NCBI GenBank assembly: GCA_958448635.1
Contig: CAUDEQ010000030.1
Coordinates: forward strand, 1 to 22,369
Length of the DNA: 22,369 nt
Direction of reading: 5' to 3'
From: an uncultured Bacillota bacterium
GTDB lineage: Bacteria > Bacillota > Clostridia > Peptostreptococcales > Anaerovoracaceae
Shown here: positions 13,584 through 22,343 of the stretch, piece after piece
Numbering within the stretch: the first letter of the stretch is position 1
Layout of the letters: each line of letters starts with the position of its first letter
Program-made: the position numbers and the translations under genes
Notes under the pieces: model-generated
What the model was told of the DNA's origin: nothing
Seen by the model: the letters and a program-made list of their open reading frames with translations, nothing else
Database searches by the model: none

Positions 13584-15500
13584 TTAAAATAAATTCTTTT
13601 TATAAATTATGTACAATTCAGTGAGCTCGCTTACCTTTTCCTGCATCTCGATCTGAAGCTCCGATGCCTTTTCATATTTTCCTTCATCGAGAGCTCTCTT
13701 GATGCGTGTAAGCAGGCAGTAATCATCGAGGGTATCTCTTCCCAGCTGATTCCTCAGTCTCTGTATCTTCTCCCAGTTGCTTCTGTCATAGTCAACACAG
13801 TCGGTATCGTCGTGAGCCTTGCTGCATGCCCTTACAAGATCCATTATATCCGGGATTATCCTGTTATGCAGCTCCGTTGCCCACTGGTCGAGAATGGCTT
13901 CCTTATATGACTCCAGCGCAATATCAGTCATAACATCGTCCCTCTTAAAGATCTCCAGCTTTTCCGGATATCTGTCGAAGGCCTTGATGTTCTCCCAAAC
14001 CGTGCTCGGAGCCTTTCCGAAGAACTTGTCTCTCTCCTCCTGAGTGTATTCATCGAATACATCCTTTTCGCTTCTGTATATCCTGTCCTTATCAAGGTAG
14101 AAGTCTTCCTCCCCGTATCCTTTGGAAATGGATTTTTCCAGTTCCTCAGGAGTCTTGCCATGCTCGAGAGCTTCCTTTATGCCGTCCAGCATCGCCATAT
14201 ACGATGCGGCAATCACCAGGTAAGTGTTGCTCTTAGGATTAGGCGATCTCAGCTCGAATCTGGTCGCCATCGGATTACCCACCTCTCTTACCAGGCCTAC
14301 CAGCACTGTCCTGTTTCTTGAAGGCAGCTTGGCATTATGACCAAGTGAGGTCACTGTACATACAGGCGCTTCATATCCCGGCTTCAATCTGTTGAGTGAA
14401 TCGTTGGTAGAGCTTACGAATGGATTTACCACATCGTAGTTTTTAAGCAGCCCCATCAACGCACCGAAGCCTATAGGGCTCATAAACTGATTCTCAGCAT
14501 CGGATGGCGCAAAAAGGTTAACACGTCTGCCGTCCTTGAGCTTTGCGGCAACGCCCATATGCGTATGCTCTCCGTTTCCGGCAACGCCCTCCATAGGCTT
14601 GGCCATGAAGGTCACTTCAAGTCCGTATGTTCTGAAAATATCTCTTACAACGTATTTTATCTGATTTTCGTTATCTGCAGCCTGCACAGCAGAGGAGTAT
14701 TTCCAGTCTATTTCAAGCTGCTCCATAACGTGATCGTAATTCCCTGAATTGCCCAGCCTTGCCTTGACGCCGCCGACCTCCTTATGGGCCATCTCCATTT
14801 CAAAGCCGTATTTCTGAAGAACCAGCATCGCTTCCTCCAACGCCGTTCGTACAGAACCCGTGGTCCTTTTCCAGTACTGCTCCTTCAGCATCTGTGCTGT
14901 ACTCAGCTGTTCTCTGTCCGCATCATCATCAGGAGTCTTGACCCAGAACTCCAACTCTGTAGCCGCTGTTATCACGATCTCCTCTATATCATCGACATTA
15001 TCTATGTCTATATAATTGAATACATATGGATTGTCTCTGAGAAGCTGCATCATATCTTCCTTGAAGTTGTAGACAGCATCCCTCAGGATGACTCTTGAAC
15101 CTACTCTCTCCGAATCATTGTGTATCAGAGACGATGGTATTCTCAATGTTCCCACAGGAAGTCCCGTATATGTGTCAGGATAGTTGAAATTGTGATCCAC
15201 GAACCAATTGGCAGTGACATCGGGGATGATGTCTACCTTGGCATTGTTCAGCTTTGCGATTTTAGGGAGCACAACACTGGAGCCGTCTGTCTGTACGCCT
15301 GTCTTCAGGAATGTTTCTATATCCTTGAGGAATTCCTCCACAGGAATCTTTTCGTCGGTGTCGTGTCCTCCTACATCTATACCCACAAGGGATACGAATT
15401 TAACTTCGGGATGCTCCTGAAGCGTTTTCCTTATATCCTCAGGGGAGTGTTTGTCTGCCGGTAACGTGTAGAGCATTTTATTCAAATCATACGATAACAT
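13584..15500 (-). CDS. glnA: Glutamine synthetase, long (638-residue) form
   Basis: ATP-dependent ligase making glutamine from glutamate and ammonia. The catalytic signatures are present but diverged from GSI: TDGSS (71-75), TELEFW (181-186, metal-binding Glu), GNGEHTHMGV (308-317, including the catalytic-region His), NDSLNRLKPGYEAP (366-379), SRNRT (394-398) and TRFELRSPNPKSNTYL (413-428). A GSI subunit is about 440-470 residues. This one adds an N-terminal extension and about 190 residues after the core, ending in a charged helical segment (EKASELQIEMQEKVSELTEL). It is also shorter than GSIII (about 700). AAGGAGG lies 8 bases before the ATG. It is probably the first gene of the serS operon. 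Nothing like the GSI adenylylation Tyr loop was recognised, so control is more likely by feedback or transcription. Confidence 0.92.
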   Translation of the reverse strand: MLSYDLNKMLYTLPADKHSPEDIRKTLQEHPEVKFVSLVGIDVGGHDTDEKIPVEEFLKDIETFLKTGVQTDGSSVVLPKIAKLNNAKVDIIPDVTANWFVDHNFNYPDTYTGLPVGTLRIPSSLIHNDSERVGSRVILRDAVYNFKEDMMQLLRDNPYVFNYIDIDNVDDIEEIVITAATELEFWVKTPDDDADREQLSTAQMLKEQYWKRTTGSVRTALEEAMLVLQKYGFEMEMAHKEVGGVKARLGNSGNYDHVMEQLEIDWKYSSAVQAADNENQIKYVVRDIFRTYGLEVTFMAKPMEGVAGNGEHTHMGVAAKLKDGRRVNLFAPSDAENQFMSPIGFGALMGLLKNYDVVNPFVSSTNDSLNRLKPGYEAPVCTVTSLGHNAKLPSRNRTVLVGLVREVGNPMATRFELRSPNPKSNTYLVIAASYMAMLDGIKEALEHGKTPEELEKSISKGYGEEDFYLDKDRIYRSEKDVFDEYTQEERDKFFGKAPSTVWENIKAFDRYPEKLEIFKRDDVMTDIALESYKEAILDQWATELHNRIIPDIMDLVRACSKAHDDTDCVDYDRSNWEKIQRLRNQLGRDTLDDYCLLTRIKRALDEGKYEKASELQIEMQEKVSELTELYIIYKKNLF

Positions 15501-15547
15501 ACTGGGGCCTCCTTAGGTGCCATTTATTTTACTATTCGGAAAATAAG

Positions 15548-15592
15548 TCAGAACATCCCCGCACGACCTTCGGGCTGACGGGAATGTCCTGA
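15548..15592 (-). terminator. Long hairpin: terminator of the UPF0182 gene or glnA leader element
   Basis: On the - strand TCAGGACATTCCCG (15579-15592) pairs with CGGGGATGTTCTGA (15548-15561), 14 pairs including two G-U, with a short inner GCC-CGAA-GGT hairpin. The tail is CTTATTTTCC, a modest U-tract. It lies just downstream of the UPF0182 stop and 48 bases before glnA, so either role is possible. Confidence 0.6.
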
Positions 15593-15604
15593 ACAATTAC
15601 ATTA

Positions 15605-18496
15605 TTAATTTAGCATATTCAAATATCTTTCAAGCTCGTTGAGGTACTCGCCGTACTTAGCCCAGTCGCCGTTCTGCTGAGCCTGCTGTGCATTGTTGAA
15701 GGCTTCCTGAGCGTTCGCTATTATTTCGCTCTGGCTCAGCTCTTCGCTGCCGCCGGAGGAAGCTCCGCTTTCGTCCTCTTCACTGCCGCCGCTCTCCTGA
15801 GCGCTTCCTTCACCGAAGAGCGAGTTGAGCGCCTCGGCAAGGGTTGCTTCGTAAGCGATCCTGTCTCCGTATACAACGATTACTCTCTTAACCTCAGGGA
15901 TACTGGAGTTGGTTGCTTCCAGATACACAGGTTCGATATAAAGGAGCGAATCCTCTATCGGTACTATGAACAGGTTACCTCTGCTGTAGGTGGAGCCCGA
16001 CGAATTCCAAAGTGAGAATTCCTTTGAAATTTCAGTATTCTGGTCAATCTGGGCCTCAACCTGCATAGGTCCGTATACCGTCTTGCTCTTAGGCATCTGG
16101 TACAGCACCAGATTACCGTATTCATCGCCGTCACTTCTTGCCACCAGAAGCCCCATCAGGTTTTTCTTATCCTTAGGAGTGAACGGAATCGTATTGACGA
16201 ATTCCGCCTTTTCTTCGCCAGGAAGCTTCATGATGTAGTAGTTCGGCGTCATCTTCTGTTCCTTCGTTCCGTAAATCTCGCTGGAGATTTCCCAAAGGTC
16301 CTCGTTCTGATAGAATACCTTCACATCGTTCATGTGGTATCTCTGATATACCTGTGCCTGTATATTCAAAAGCGTATTCGGATATCTGATGTGGGCCTTT
16401 ATCTCTGCCGGCATATCCTCAATACCCTTGAACAAGTCAGGATATATGCTCTTAAAGGTCTGAGCAATAGGATCTTCTTCATCCACCACATAATACGTTG
16501 TTGTACCGTCATATGCATCGATGACAACCTTCACGGAGTTTCTGATATAGTTGGTTGGACTCTCTGCTGCATACGGCTCAGAGTATGGATACATGGATGT
16601 ATATGTGTATGCATCGATTATCCAGTAGAGCTTGCCGTTTTCAGTTATCATGTAAGGGTCATTGTCGTATTCAAGATACGGCATTATCTCCTTGACTCTC
16701 TGGTTGATGTTTCTGTTGATTATGATCCTTGAGTCGCTGTTGATGTTGCTGGAAACCAGCATCTTAAGGCTCTTTTCTCTTACAGCGAACATGAACCTGT
16801 TGAGCAGTCCCAGATCGATGCCTGCATCGCCTTTATACTTGGTATACTTGTTGCTGTTGCCGTCAGGGTAGTCAAACTCTTCCTCCGACGTGTTTACCAG
16901 CACATAGTTGTTCGTCAGCTCTCCGAAATAGATCTCAGGCTGTGTGATATCTATTTCTTCAACCGATGACTTCGGAGGGATTCCTCCGATGAGAACATCA
17001 GGCTGGCCGCTGGCTGTGATCTTGTCTACTCTCGAAAGAGTAACTCCGTACCCGTGAGTATACTTCAGATGCTTGTTGAGCCATGTATCGCTGATCTTTT
17101 CCTCATCGATTTCTCTGGCCGAAAGATATGTCTGAGTATAATCACCGTTAATATTGTATCTGTCGACATCCACGTCATTGAATGAATAGTACTGTCTTAT
17201 ACTTTCAGTCTGGTTGTAGAATGTCTTCGTCGGAGCATAGTCGTTGATTCTGATGTTGGATATGGTCTCGCTGTTGTTGCTTATGTCTTCGCTTGTCAGA
17301 TCCTCTGTAGCTGCAAAGCTCTTCATATCGACATCGTTGAGATCATATGCGTACTGTGTATATTCAATGTTTCTTTCAAGGTATTTGCTTTCCTTGTTTA
17401 TTTCATCAGGAGTTACTATCAGGTTCTGCACCAGTATTGAAGCTCCCGTTCCACCCAGTCCTATGACCAGCATGAGAACAGGTGCTATCACTGCAGGCTT
17501 AACCTTTCTCTTGGCAATACCTACAGCAAGGCCTATGGCGGCGATTACGGACAGCACTATGATGGCTCTGTAAACCCACAGGGTTATGTTTACATCCGTA
17601 AAGCCGGCGCCGTAAACTGCTCCCGTGCTTCCGAACAGCAGGTTGTACTGCTTGAGGAAGAAGTTGACTCCTACCATTATAAAGAACAGTACGCCCACTA
17701 TTATCAGCTGCTTTTCAGCTATGGATATAAGCATTTTGAAGTTGTTATCGTCAAACTGCTTTTTCTTCTTAGGCGCTCTGTTGAAAGAGCCCTTCTTATT
17801 GAACTGACCGGCGAACTTGCCGAATATGTCGTTCATGTTGCCGAAGCCCTGGCTGAATCCGCCTGTATTGAAGCCGCTGCCGTCATATCTGTCCTCATCA
17901 GGCTCTTCATTGTATGAATCGTCTTCCGTCTCTTCAAATATCTGCGGCGTTCTCATGGAAAGAAGCACCGAATAGTATATCACCGTCAGAAGAGCAAATG
18001 CTATCAAAAGCAGGATGATAAGCTCATTGGCCGATTCGATGAATCCCAGCTTGAATACATAGAATGATATGTCCTTATCAAACAGCGGATCCTTTATATC
18101 GAAGCTGCTGCTGTTGGTAAACTGCAGGAACTGAAACCACATCCTGGTAACTGCGAAATACGTCGTAACACCTCCGTATATTGCAGCAAGCCCCCAGGAG
18201 ATCAGATTCAATCTGCCGTGATTTACTTCCTCGTTTGACACAACCTTCTTGATATATCCTCTCTTGAGAAACTTGAGATATACATATGCAAGAAATGTTA
18301 CGATCACGAATACCGGTATACCGATTTTCAGCTGTGTGAAAAGCTTGGTAAAGAATACCGATACATAATCAAGCTCCTTAAACCACAGGAAATCCGTTAT
18401 GAATCCTATAAGCATCAGGAATAGAAGAAGCACCAGCAAGATGGCGATTATCAACCCTTTGATGCCCAACTTTCTCTTTTTCTTCTCTTTTGTCAA
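15605..18496 (-). CDS. UPF0182 family membrane protein
   Basis: Large polytopic membrane protein of unknown function, widespread in Firmicutes, Actinobacteria and Cyanobacteria. It is 963 residues with a basic N-terminus and about seven hydrophobic spans (near 13-34, 58-76, 96-115, 158-180, 262-281, 307-328 and 336-358). A long, probably extracellular region runs from about 360 to 880 and contains family-typical stretches such as LKYTHGYGVTLSRVDKITAS and IYFGELTNNYVLVNT. Two parts look specific: an acidic then Gly/Phe- and Lys-rich insert at about 186-248, and a Ser/Gly/Glu tail (about 890-920) before a final helical NAQEAFNNAQQAQQNGDWAK. The start is TTG, with GGAGGA (18502-18507) 5 bases upstream. 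A weak promoter (TCAACA-N16-TATATA) lies further upstream on the same strand. Confidence 0.9.
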   Translation of the reverse strand: MTKEKKKRKLGIKGLIIAILLVLLLFLMLIGFITDFLWFKELDYVSVFFTKLFTQLKIGIPVFVIVTFLAYVYLKFLKRGYIKKVVSNEEVNHGRLNLISWGLAAIYGGVTTYFAVTRMWFQFLQFTNSSSFDIKDPLFDKDISFYVFKLGFIESANELIILLLIAFALLTVIYYSVLLSMRTPQIFEETEDDSYNEEPDEDRYDGSGFNTGGFSQGFGNMNDIFGKFAGQFNKKGSFNRAPKKKKQFDDNNFKMLISIAEKQLIIVGVLFFIMVGVNFFLKQYNLLFGSTGAVYGAGFTDVNITLWVYRAIIVLSVIAAIGLAVGIAKRKVKPAVIAPVLMLVIGLGGTGASILVQNLIVTPDEINKESKYLERNIEYTQYAYDLNDVDMKSFAATEDLTSEDISNNSETISNIRINDYAPTKTFYNQTESIRQYYSFNDVDVDRYNINGDYTQTYLSAREIDEEKISDTWLNKHLKYTHGYGVTLSRVDKITASGQPDVLIGGIPPKSSVEEIDITQPEIYFGELTNNYVLVNTSEEEFDYPDGNSNKYTKYKGDAGIDLGLLNRFMFAVREKSLKMLVSSNINSDSRIIINRNINQRVKEIMPYLEYDNDPYMITENGKLYWIIDAYTYTSMYPYSEPYAAESPTNYIRNSVKVVIDAYDGTTTYYVVDEEDPIAQTFKSIYPDLFKGIEDMPAEIKAHIRYPNTLLNIQAQVYQRYHMNDVKVFYQNEDLWEISSEIYGTKEQKMTPNYYIMKLPGEEKAEFVNTIPFTPKDKKNLMGLLVARSDGDEYGNLVLYQMPKSKTVYGPMQVEAQIDQNTEISKEFSLWNSSGSTYSRGNLFIVPIEDSLLYIEPVYLEATNSSIPEVKRVIVVYGDRIAYEATLAEALNSLFGEGSAQESGGSEEDESGASSGGSEELSQSEIIANAQEAFNNAQQAQQNGDWAKYGEYLNELERYLNMLN

Positions 18497-18579
18497 AATT
18501 ATCCTCCTCTTTTTATCTCTCTACCTTATACCTCAGTAATGCCTATATATAACCGCATGGATATATGTTGATTTTTCAT

Positions 18580-18707
18580 CTATTCTTTAATCTTTTCTTC
18601 GAAGGCTTCTGTACATTTGTCCCAGTGGGTGTGGTCTATAACGATATTCTTCACCGTCAGGCTGGGCTCTGCGCATTGGGAATCGCTATTTTACCTGCTT
18701 CACTCAT
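18580..18707 (-). pseudogene. Short frame-disrupted reading frame
   Basis: On the - strand an ATG at 18707, 6 bases after AGGTGA, opens MSEAGKIAIPNAQSPA and meets TGA at 18657. In the -1 frame, overlapping that stop, reading continues as SLTVKNIVIDHTHWDKCTEA and FEEKIKE to a TAG at 18580. One frameshift would join them into about 43 residues with ordinary protein composition. The region lies 28 bases after the zinc-ribbon gene stop in a 239-bp gap otherwise without a gene. I do not recognise the product. It could be a decayed gene, a sequencing error in a small gene, or chance. Confidence 0.3.
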
Positions 18708-18735
18708 TTCCCTTCACCTATCCATATAGCAATGA

Positions 18736-21633
18736 TCATATTTCGTAGCAGGCAGTCATTTTCATGACAAACTCCTTTTCAGGATACATGGAGTATACCT
18801 TTTTAACTGTATTGTCTCCAACCGTCTCTCTGACCCAGACATAATAGTTAGTCCCTGCCTGCCTGATTTCACCGATTTCAAGCTTTTTGAAATCACCGTC
18901 CATGGACGTTCCCTTAAGGGCTGCAGTCTCATTGTACAGCGGAGTTTCAGTCTTTATCATCTTGAGCGCTTTTTCATCGCCATCATTCATCAGATTGACT
19001 TTATTGGATTCAAAAGCTATTATCTGGCCTACAACCTGTTCATCGTAGTATACGGGATAATTCTTATCGTCCCTTCCCCACTCAACAACGGTCATAGGCG
19101 TTGATAGGACCAGGTCCGAAATGTTGCCCTCAGCGTCGGGATCATGTACGAGATCATCGCTATATACAATGCTTTCTATATTACCATCCTTGTTCTTGCC
19201 TATCTGTGCATTGATCAGCTCTGTCTTATCCTCCATAGGCTCTGTTCTTACCTGGGCTGCAATAACGCTATATTCCGTATCATCACCTGTGATAAGCTGT
19301 ATAACTTTATTGAGCTGATTATCTATAAATTCTGCCGCCTTGCTCTGAGGAGCCAGGAATCTGATTCCCATTCCTATAACTTCCACAGCAAGGATTATTA
19401 TGAGGATAACGAGAATGACCTTCAGGACTATTCTTCCCTTTCCGCCTTCTCTGGAGTCTCTGTCATCTGTATCATAATCATCGTCTTCTTCTATGTAATC
19501 TCTCTTTGCTTTTTTTCTTGCAGCCTTTTCTTCCTTGGCTCTTTCCTTTTCAAGTCGCTTCTGCTCTTTTGCTCTTTCCTTGAGCTCTTTTTTAGAAAGC
19601 TCCTCATCATCGCCATAGAAGCCGTTATCGTAAAAATCATCGGAAGCCTGCTTTTCAGCTGCTCTTCCAGCCGCTACCATGTCGTTTCCATAGCTGTCAA
19701 AATCGTTTGCCGGAGCCTCGCTCAGCGCTTCTTCCTGAGGCATGAACATCGTATCGTTAAGTCCCGGCTTATCCTCCATAAGAGGTACTTCCTCCTGAGC
19801 AGGCTTAAGCTCCTCTTCAGCGTTTACAGGAGTAAGCTCCTCAAACTGGCTGAGAAGCTCTTCAAGATCGTCTGCAGGCTGTGCAGGCTCCTTGAAGTCC
19901 ATCGGCTGTGGCTCATGCGCCTGCTCTTCTGCTTCCAGAATGTTGTCATTTCCGGCATTTTCCAGACTGTTGAAAAAGTCATCATCGTCTACCGCTGCCG
20001 GTGCTGGCTTTATCTTTCTGGCAACTCTCGTCGCCTCGTTGAGGCCTGCTGCTATATCTTTTTTACTTATCACTCTCGTCTTGGTGAGATCATCTGAAGA
20101 GAGCATAGTATTTCTTCCCGTTACAGGCTTTGCCTCTTCTTCAAGCTTAACGTCAGTAGACTCCACTTTTTCATCAAGCTCGGAGAAGAAGGCATCCCTT
20201 GCCCTTGCCATTTCGTTTATCTGGTTGATAGTTTCCTTATGGGCTTTGGATGCGTCGTTGTTTTTATCTGCATCATACAAAGCGGTACCGCTTCTCAGGC
20301 TGGCAACAGCTGCTCTGATCTTGGCTTCTTCCTGCTCTCGTAATCTTGCAGTATGCTCAAGGACTTTTCTGGCTTCCTCCTGGGCAACGGCCTGGTCTGC
20401 CTCCTGAGCAAGAAGCCTTCTCTTTTCCTCCAGCTGACGCTGAGCCTCTTCGGCTTCCATTCTCTTTCTTTCCTGCTCAGCCTTGAACTGAGCTTCGGCT
20501 TCAGCAGCAATTCTTGCCTCCTGCTGTGCCCTTATCTTTGCCGCCTCCTGAGCTGCCTTAAGGTCTGCTTCAGCTCTGAGCCTTGCTTCTTCTTCAACTC
20601 TGGCTCTCGCTTCTGCCTCTGCAATACGACGAGCTTCCTCTTCAGCTCTCAGTCTGGCTTCTTCCTCAGCTCTCAGCTTGGCTTCCTCTTCGGCCCTCAG
20701 TCTGGCTTCTTCCTCAGCTCTAAGCCTGGCTTCTTCTTCGGCTCTAAGCCTGGCTTCCTGTTCAGCCCTTATTCTAGCTTCCTCCTCGGCTCTAAGCTTG
20801 GCCTCTTCTTCGGCCCTGAGCCTTGCTTCTTCGGCAGCCTTTATCCTCAACTCTTCTTCTGCCTTGAGTCTGGCTTCCTCTTCAGCACGTTTTTTTGCTT
20901 CTGCTTCCAAACGCGCTTCCTCAATGGCTGCGAGCCTAGCCTCTTCCTCAAGTCTGTGTGCTTCCCTTGCCGCTTCCTGAGCCTCTATACGCTGAAGCAC
21001 ATCCGATTCGAATGCTTTTGGCTGATAAGGCTTTACTATTCCTTCCTTTTCAAGGAAGGCTTCCATGGAGGAATCTTCAAGTCTCGTATTGAATCTTTCT
21101 TCTGCCAGCTTCTCTGCCTGTGACAGCTCATGCTCAATGGCATTTCCTGCCTTCACTCTCTCATATTCACTGTTGATAAGCTTCTGAAACGCTTCATTCT
21201 TGCTGTTGAAGGTATAGAATTTGTCTATCCTCTCTGCAGCGCTCATCTCTTCCGGAGTTTTCTGCTGCTCAGCCGGCCTGAGGATCTCTTCTTCAAGAGT
21301 TTTGCCTGTAACAACATTCTGCTCAGGCTGTATTATCGGCTCAGCTCCTCTAGGAGCTTCTGCAATGGACGCAGGATCGGCATTCCAGTTAAAGTTTATG
21401 TCCTCCGTCTTAGCCACATTGTTCCTATCGGGATATTCCGATACATCCCATTGAAATTCCTCGAAAATCGGTTTTCGCACAACAGGCTCCTCGATTTCCG
21501 GCTGTGATTCTGCTCCTGCATTTACACCTGGTTCCGGCGCAGCCGGAGCAGCGGCAGGTTCTACAGGACTTCCGCAATGATTACAAAATCTAGAGCCCTC
21601 CAAAATCTCACTTCCGCAATTTCTACAATACAT
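18736..21633 (-). CDS. Zinc-ribbon membrane protein with long charged helical repeat region
   Basis: A 965-residue protein of unknown function. Residues 1-24 form a zinc ribbon (C3-x2-C6, C17-x2-C20). A Pro/Glu-rich stretch follows, then a highly charged helical region at about 210-440 whose core repeats RAEEEARL every 8 residues. A disordered acidic region (about 490-680) and a basic helix (KKELKERAKEQKRLEKERAK) come next. A single membrane span lies at about 734-760, and a C-terminal domain of about 200 residues is probably outside. Topology would place the zinc ribbon and helix in the cytoplasm. The plan, ribbon inside and sensor-like domain outside, recalls TcaA/YvbJ-type proteins, but the long helix is unusual. 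AAGGAGGA precedes the ATG. It lies 21 bases after the small membrane gene and is probably co-transcribed. Confidence 0.85.
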   Translation of the reverse strand: MYCRNCGSEILEGSRFCNHCGSPVEPAAAPAAPEPGVNAGAESQPEIEEPVVRKPIFEEFQWDVSEYPDRNNVAKTEDINFNWNADPASIAEAPRGAEPIIQPEQNVVTGKTLEEEILRPAEQQKTPEEMSAAERIDKFYTFNSKNEAFQKLINSEYERVKAGNAIEHELSQAEKLAEERFNTRLEDSSMEAFLEKEGIVKPYQPKAFESDVLQRIEAQEAAREAHRLEEEARLAAIEEARLEAEAKKRAEEEARLKAEEELRIKAAEEARLRAEEEAKLRAEEEARIRAEQEARLRAEEEARLRAEEEARLRAEEEAKLRAEEEARLRAEEEARRIAEAEARARVEEEARLRAEADLKAAQEAAKIRAQQEARIAAEAEAQFKAEQERKRMEAEEAQRQLEEKRRLLAQEADQAVAQEEARKVLEHTARLREQEEAKIRAAVASLRSGTALYDADKNNDASKAHKETINQINEMARARDAFFSELDEKVESTDVKLEEEAKPVTGRNTMLSSDDLTKTRVISKKDIAAGLNEATRVARKIKPAPAAVDDDDFFNSLENAGNDNILEAEEQAHEPQPMDFKEPAQPADDLEELLSQFEELTPVNAEEELKPAQEEVPLMEDKPGLNDTMFMPQEEALSEAPANDFDSYGNDMVAAGRAAEKQASDDFYDNGFYGDDEELSKKELKERAKEQKRLEKERAKEEKAARKKAKRDYIEEDDDYDTDDRDSREGGKGRIVLKVILVILIIILAVEVIGMGIRFLAPQSKAAEFIDNQLNKVIQLITGDDTEYSVIAAQVRTEPMEDKTELINAQIGKNKDGNIESIVYSDDLVHDPDAEGNISDLVLSTPMTVVEWGRDDKNYPVYYDEQVVGQIIAFESNKVNLMNDGDEKALKMIKTETPLYNETAALKGTSMDGDFKKLEIGEIRQAGTNYYVWVRETVGDNTVKKVYSMYPEKEFVMKMTACYEI
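20632..20826 (-). repeat. 24-bp coding repeats (8-residue RAEEEARL units)
   Basis: About eight near-identical in-frame 24-bp units encode residues 270-334 of the zinc-ribbon protein. Variants are mostly K for R, I for L, and Q for E. Degenerate copies extend on both sides (about 20540-20916). DNA identity is imperfect because synonymous codons vary, so the array is not very recent. Confidence 0.8.
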
Positions 21634-21654
21634 ACGTTCCTCCTTCTGGCATAA

Positions 21655-22227
21655 CTATTCTTTTATCAGCTCTTCCAGTTCTTCAGCTGTGTATCTTCTC
21701 CCGCTTCTACCTGTAATATATTCTTCTGCCGGTTCTACGCTTTTATCATCAAACAGTACTTCGTCCATACCATCCAAATCATCGAACCCCAGAAAATCAA
21801 AGCTTATCTCTTCTTTGTCATCTGCTGCTGTGTCTTCAATACTTCCTATGCCGCTTAAATCGATTTCATCGAACTCACCGCCGCTGTCGTAGATATCGGC
21901 CGCGGCAACCCCGGCATTTGCACCTGGCTCTTCAATTATGTCGCTTACATCATCCACGGCTTGGGTTGGTGCTGCCGCTTCCTCCTTTACTCTTGCTGCA
22001 GAAACTTCAGCCATATAGTGAACATCTTCATTTAGATCCATCGCTATATCGTTTCTCTCTCTCAGCTCTCCCACCAACTCCTGAGATATTTTATTTATGG
22101 ATTTTTCAATGGCCTTTAGGCTCTCTGTGCGCCTTTTGCTTTCTTTTTTCACCACTATGACTGCGACTATGCATATCACAATGAAAAATACTGCTACGGC
22201 AATCAGTGCAATCCCGATCATCGTCAT
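21655..22227 (-). CDS. Small single-span membrane protein with acidic cytoplasmic tail
   Basis: A 190-residue protein of unknown function. Residues 3-26 are a strong hydrophobic span followed by KKESKRR, so the C-terminus should be cytoplasmic. Residues about 35-80 look helical (SLKAIEKSINKISQELVGEL). The stretch from 90 to 165 is acidic and probably disordered. The end is a basic-helical ITGRSGRRYTAEELEELIKE. A PGANAG segment resembles PGVNAG in the downstream zinc-ribbon protein. An upstream in-frame ATG at 22296 has no ribosome binding site; AGGAGA (22235-22240) lies 7 bases before the ATG at 22227, which is used here. It heads the operon with the zinc-ribbon gene, so the two may form a membrane complex. 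Confidence 0.8.
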   Translation of the reverse strand: MTMIGIALIAVAVFFIVICIVAVIVVKKESKRRTESLKAIEKSINKISQELVGELRERNDIAMDLNEDVHYMAEVSAARVKEEAAAPTQAVDDVSDIIEEPGANAGVAAADIYDSGGEFDEIDLSGIGSIEDTAADDKEEISFDFLGFDDLDGMDEVLFDDKSVEPAEEYITGRSGRRYTAEELEELIKE

Positions 22228-22314
22228 TGTTGAATCTCCTGATATGTATACATTATAACGTGCCCTGCAGAAAGCTTGTTTACTGCATAAATGCACGATT
22301 TTATACTTCTTAAC

Positions 22315-22343
22315 ATTATACTATAACTATGTGGCGATTTCAA
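22315..22343 (-). promoter_or_regulatory. Near-consensus promoter of the zinc-ribbon operon
   Basis: On the - strand TTGAAA (22338-22343), a 17-base spacer and TATAAT (22315-22320) form a strong sigma-70-type promoter 88 bases upstream of the chosen start at 22227. A second TATAAT at 22252-22257 lacks a -35 partner. No gene is seen from 22228 to the window end. Confidence 0.7.

Noticed and set aside
19144..20097. 317-codon open frame on the + strand
   Set aside because: Antisense to the zinc-ribbon gene; the composition, rich in Leu, Phe, Cys and Ser, is what the complement of Glu/Lys/Ala codons gives.
20353..21123. 256-codon repetitive open frame on the + strand
   Set aside because: Complement of the RAEEEARL coding repeats, so it looks like a repeat protein by necessity.
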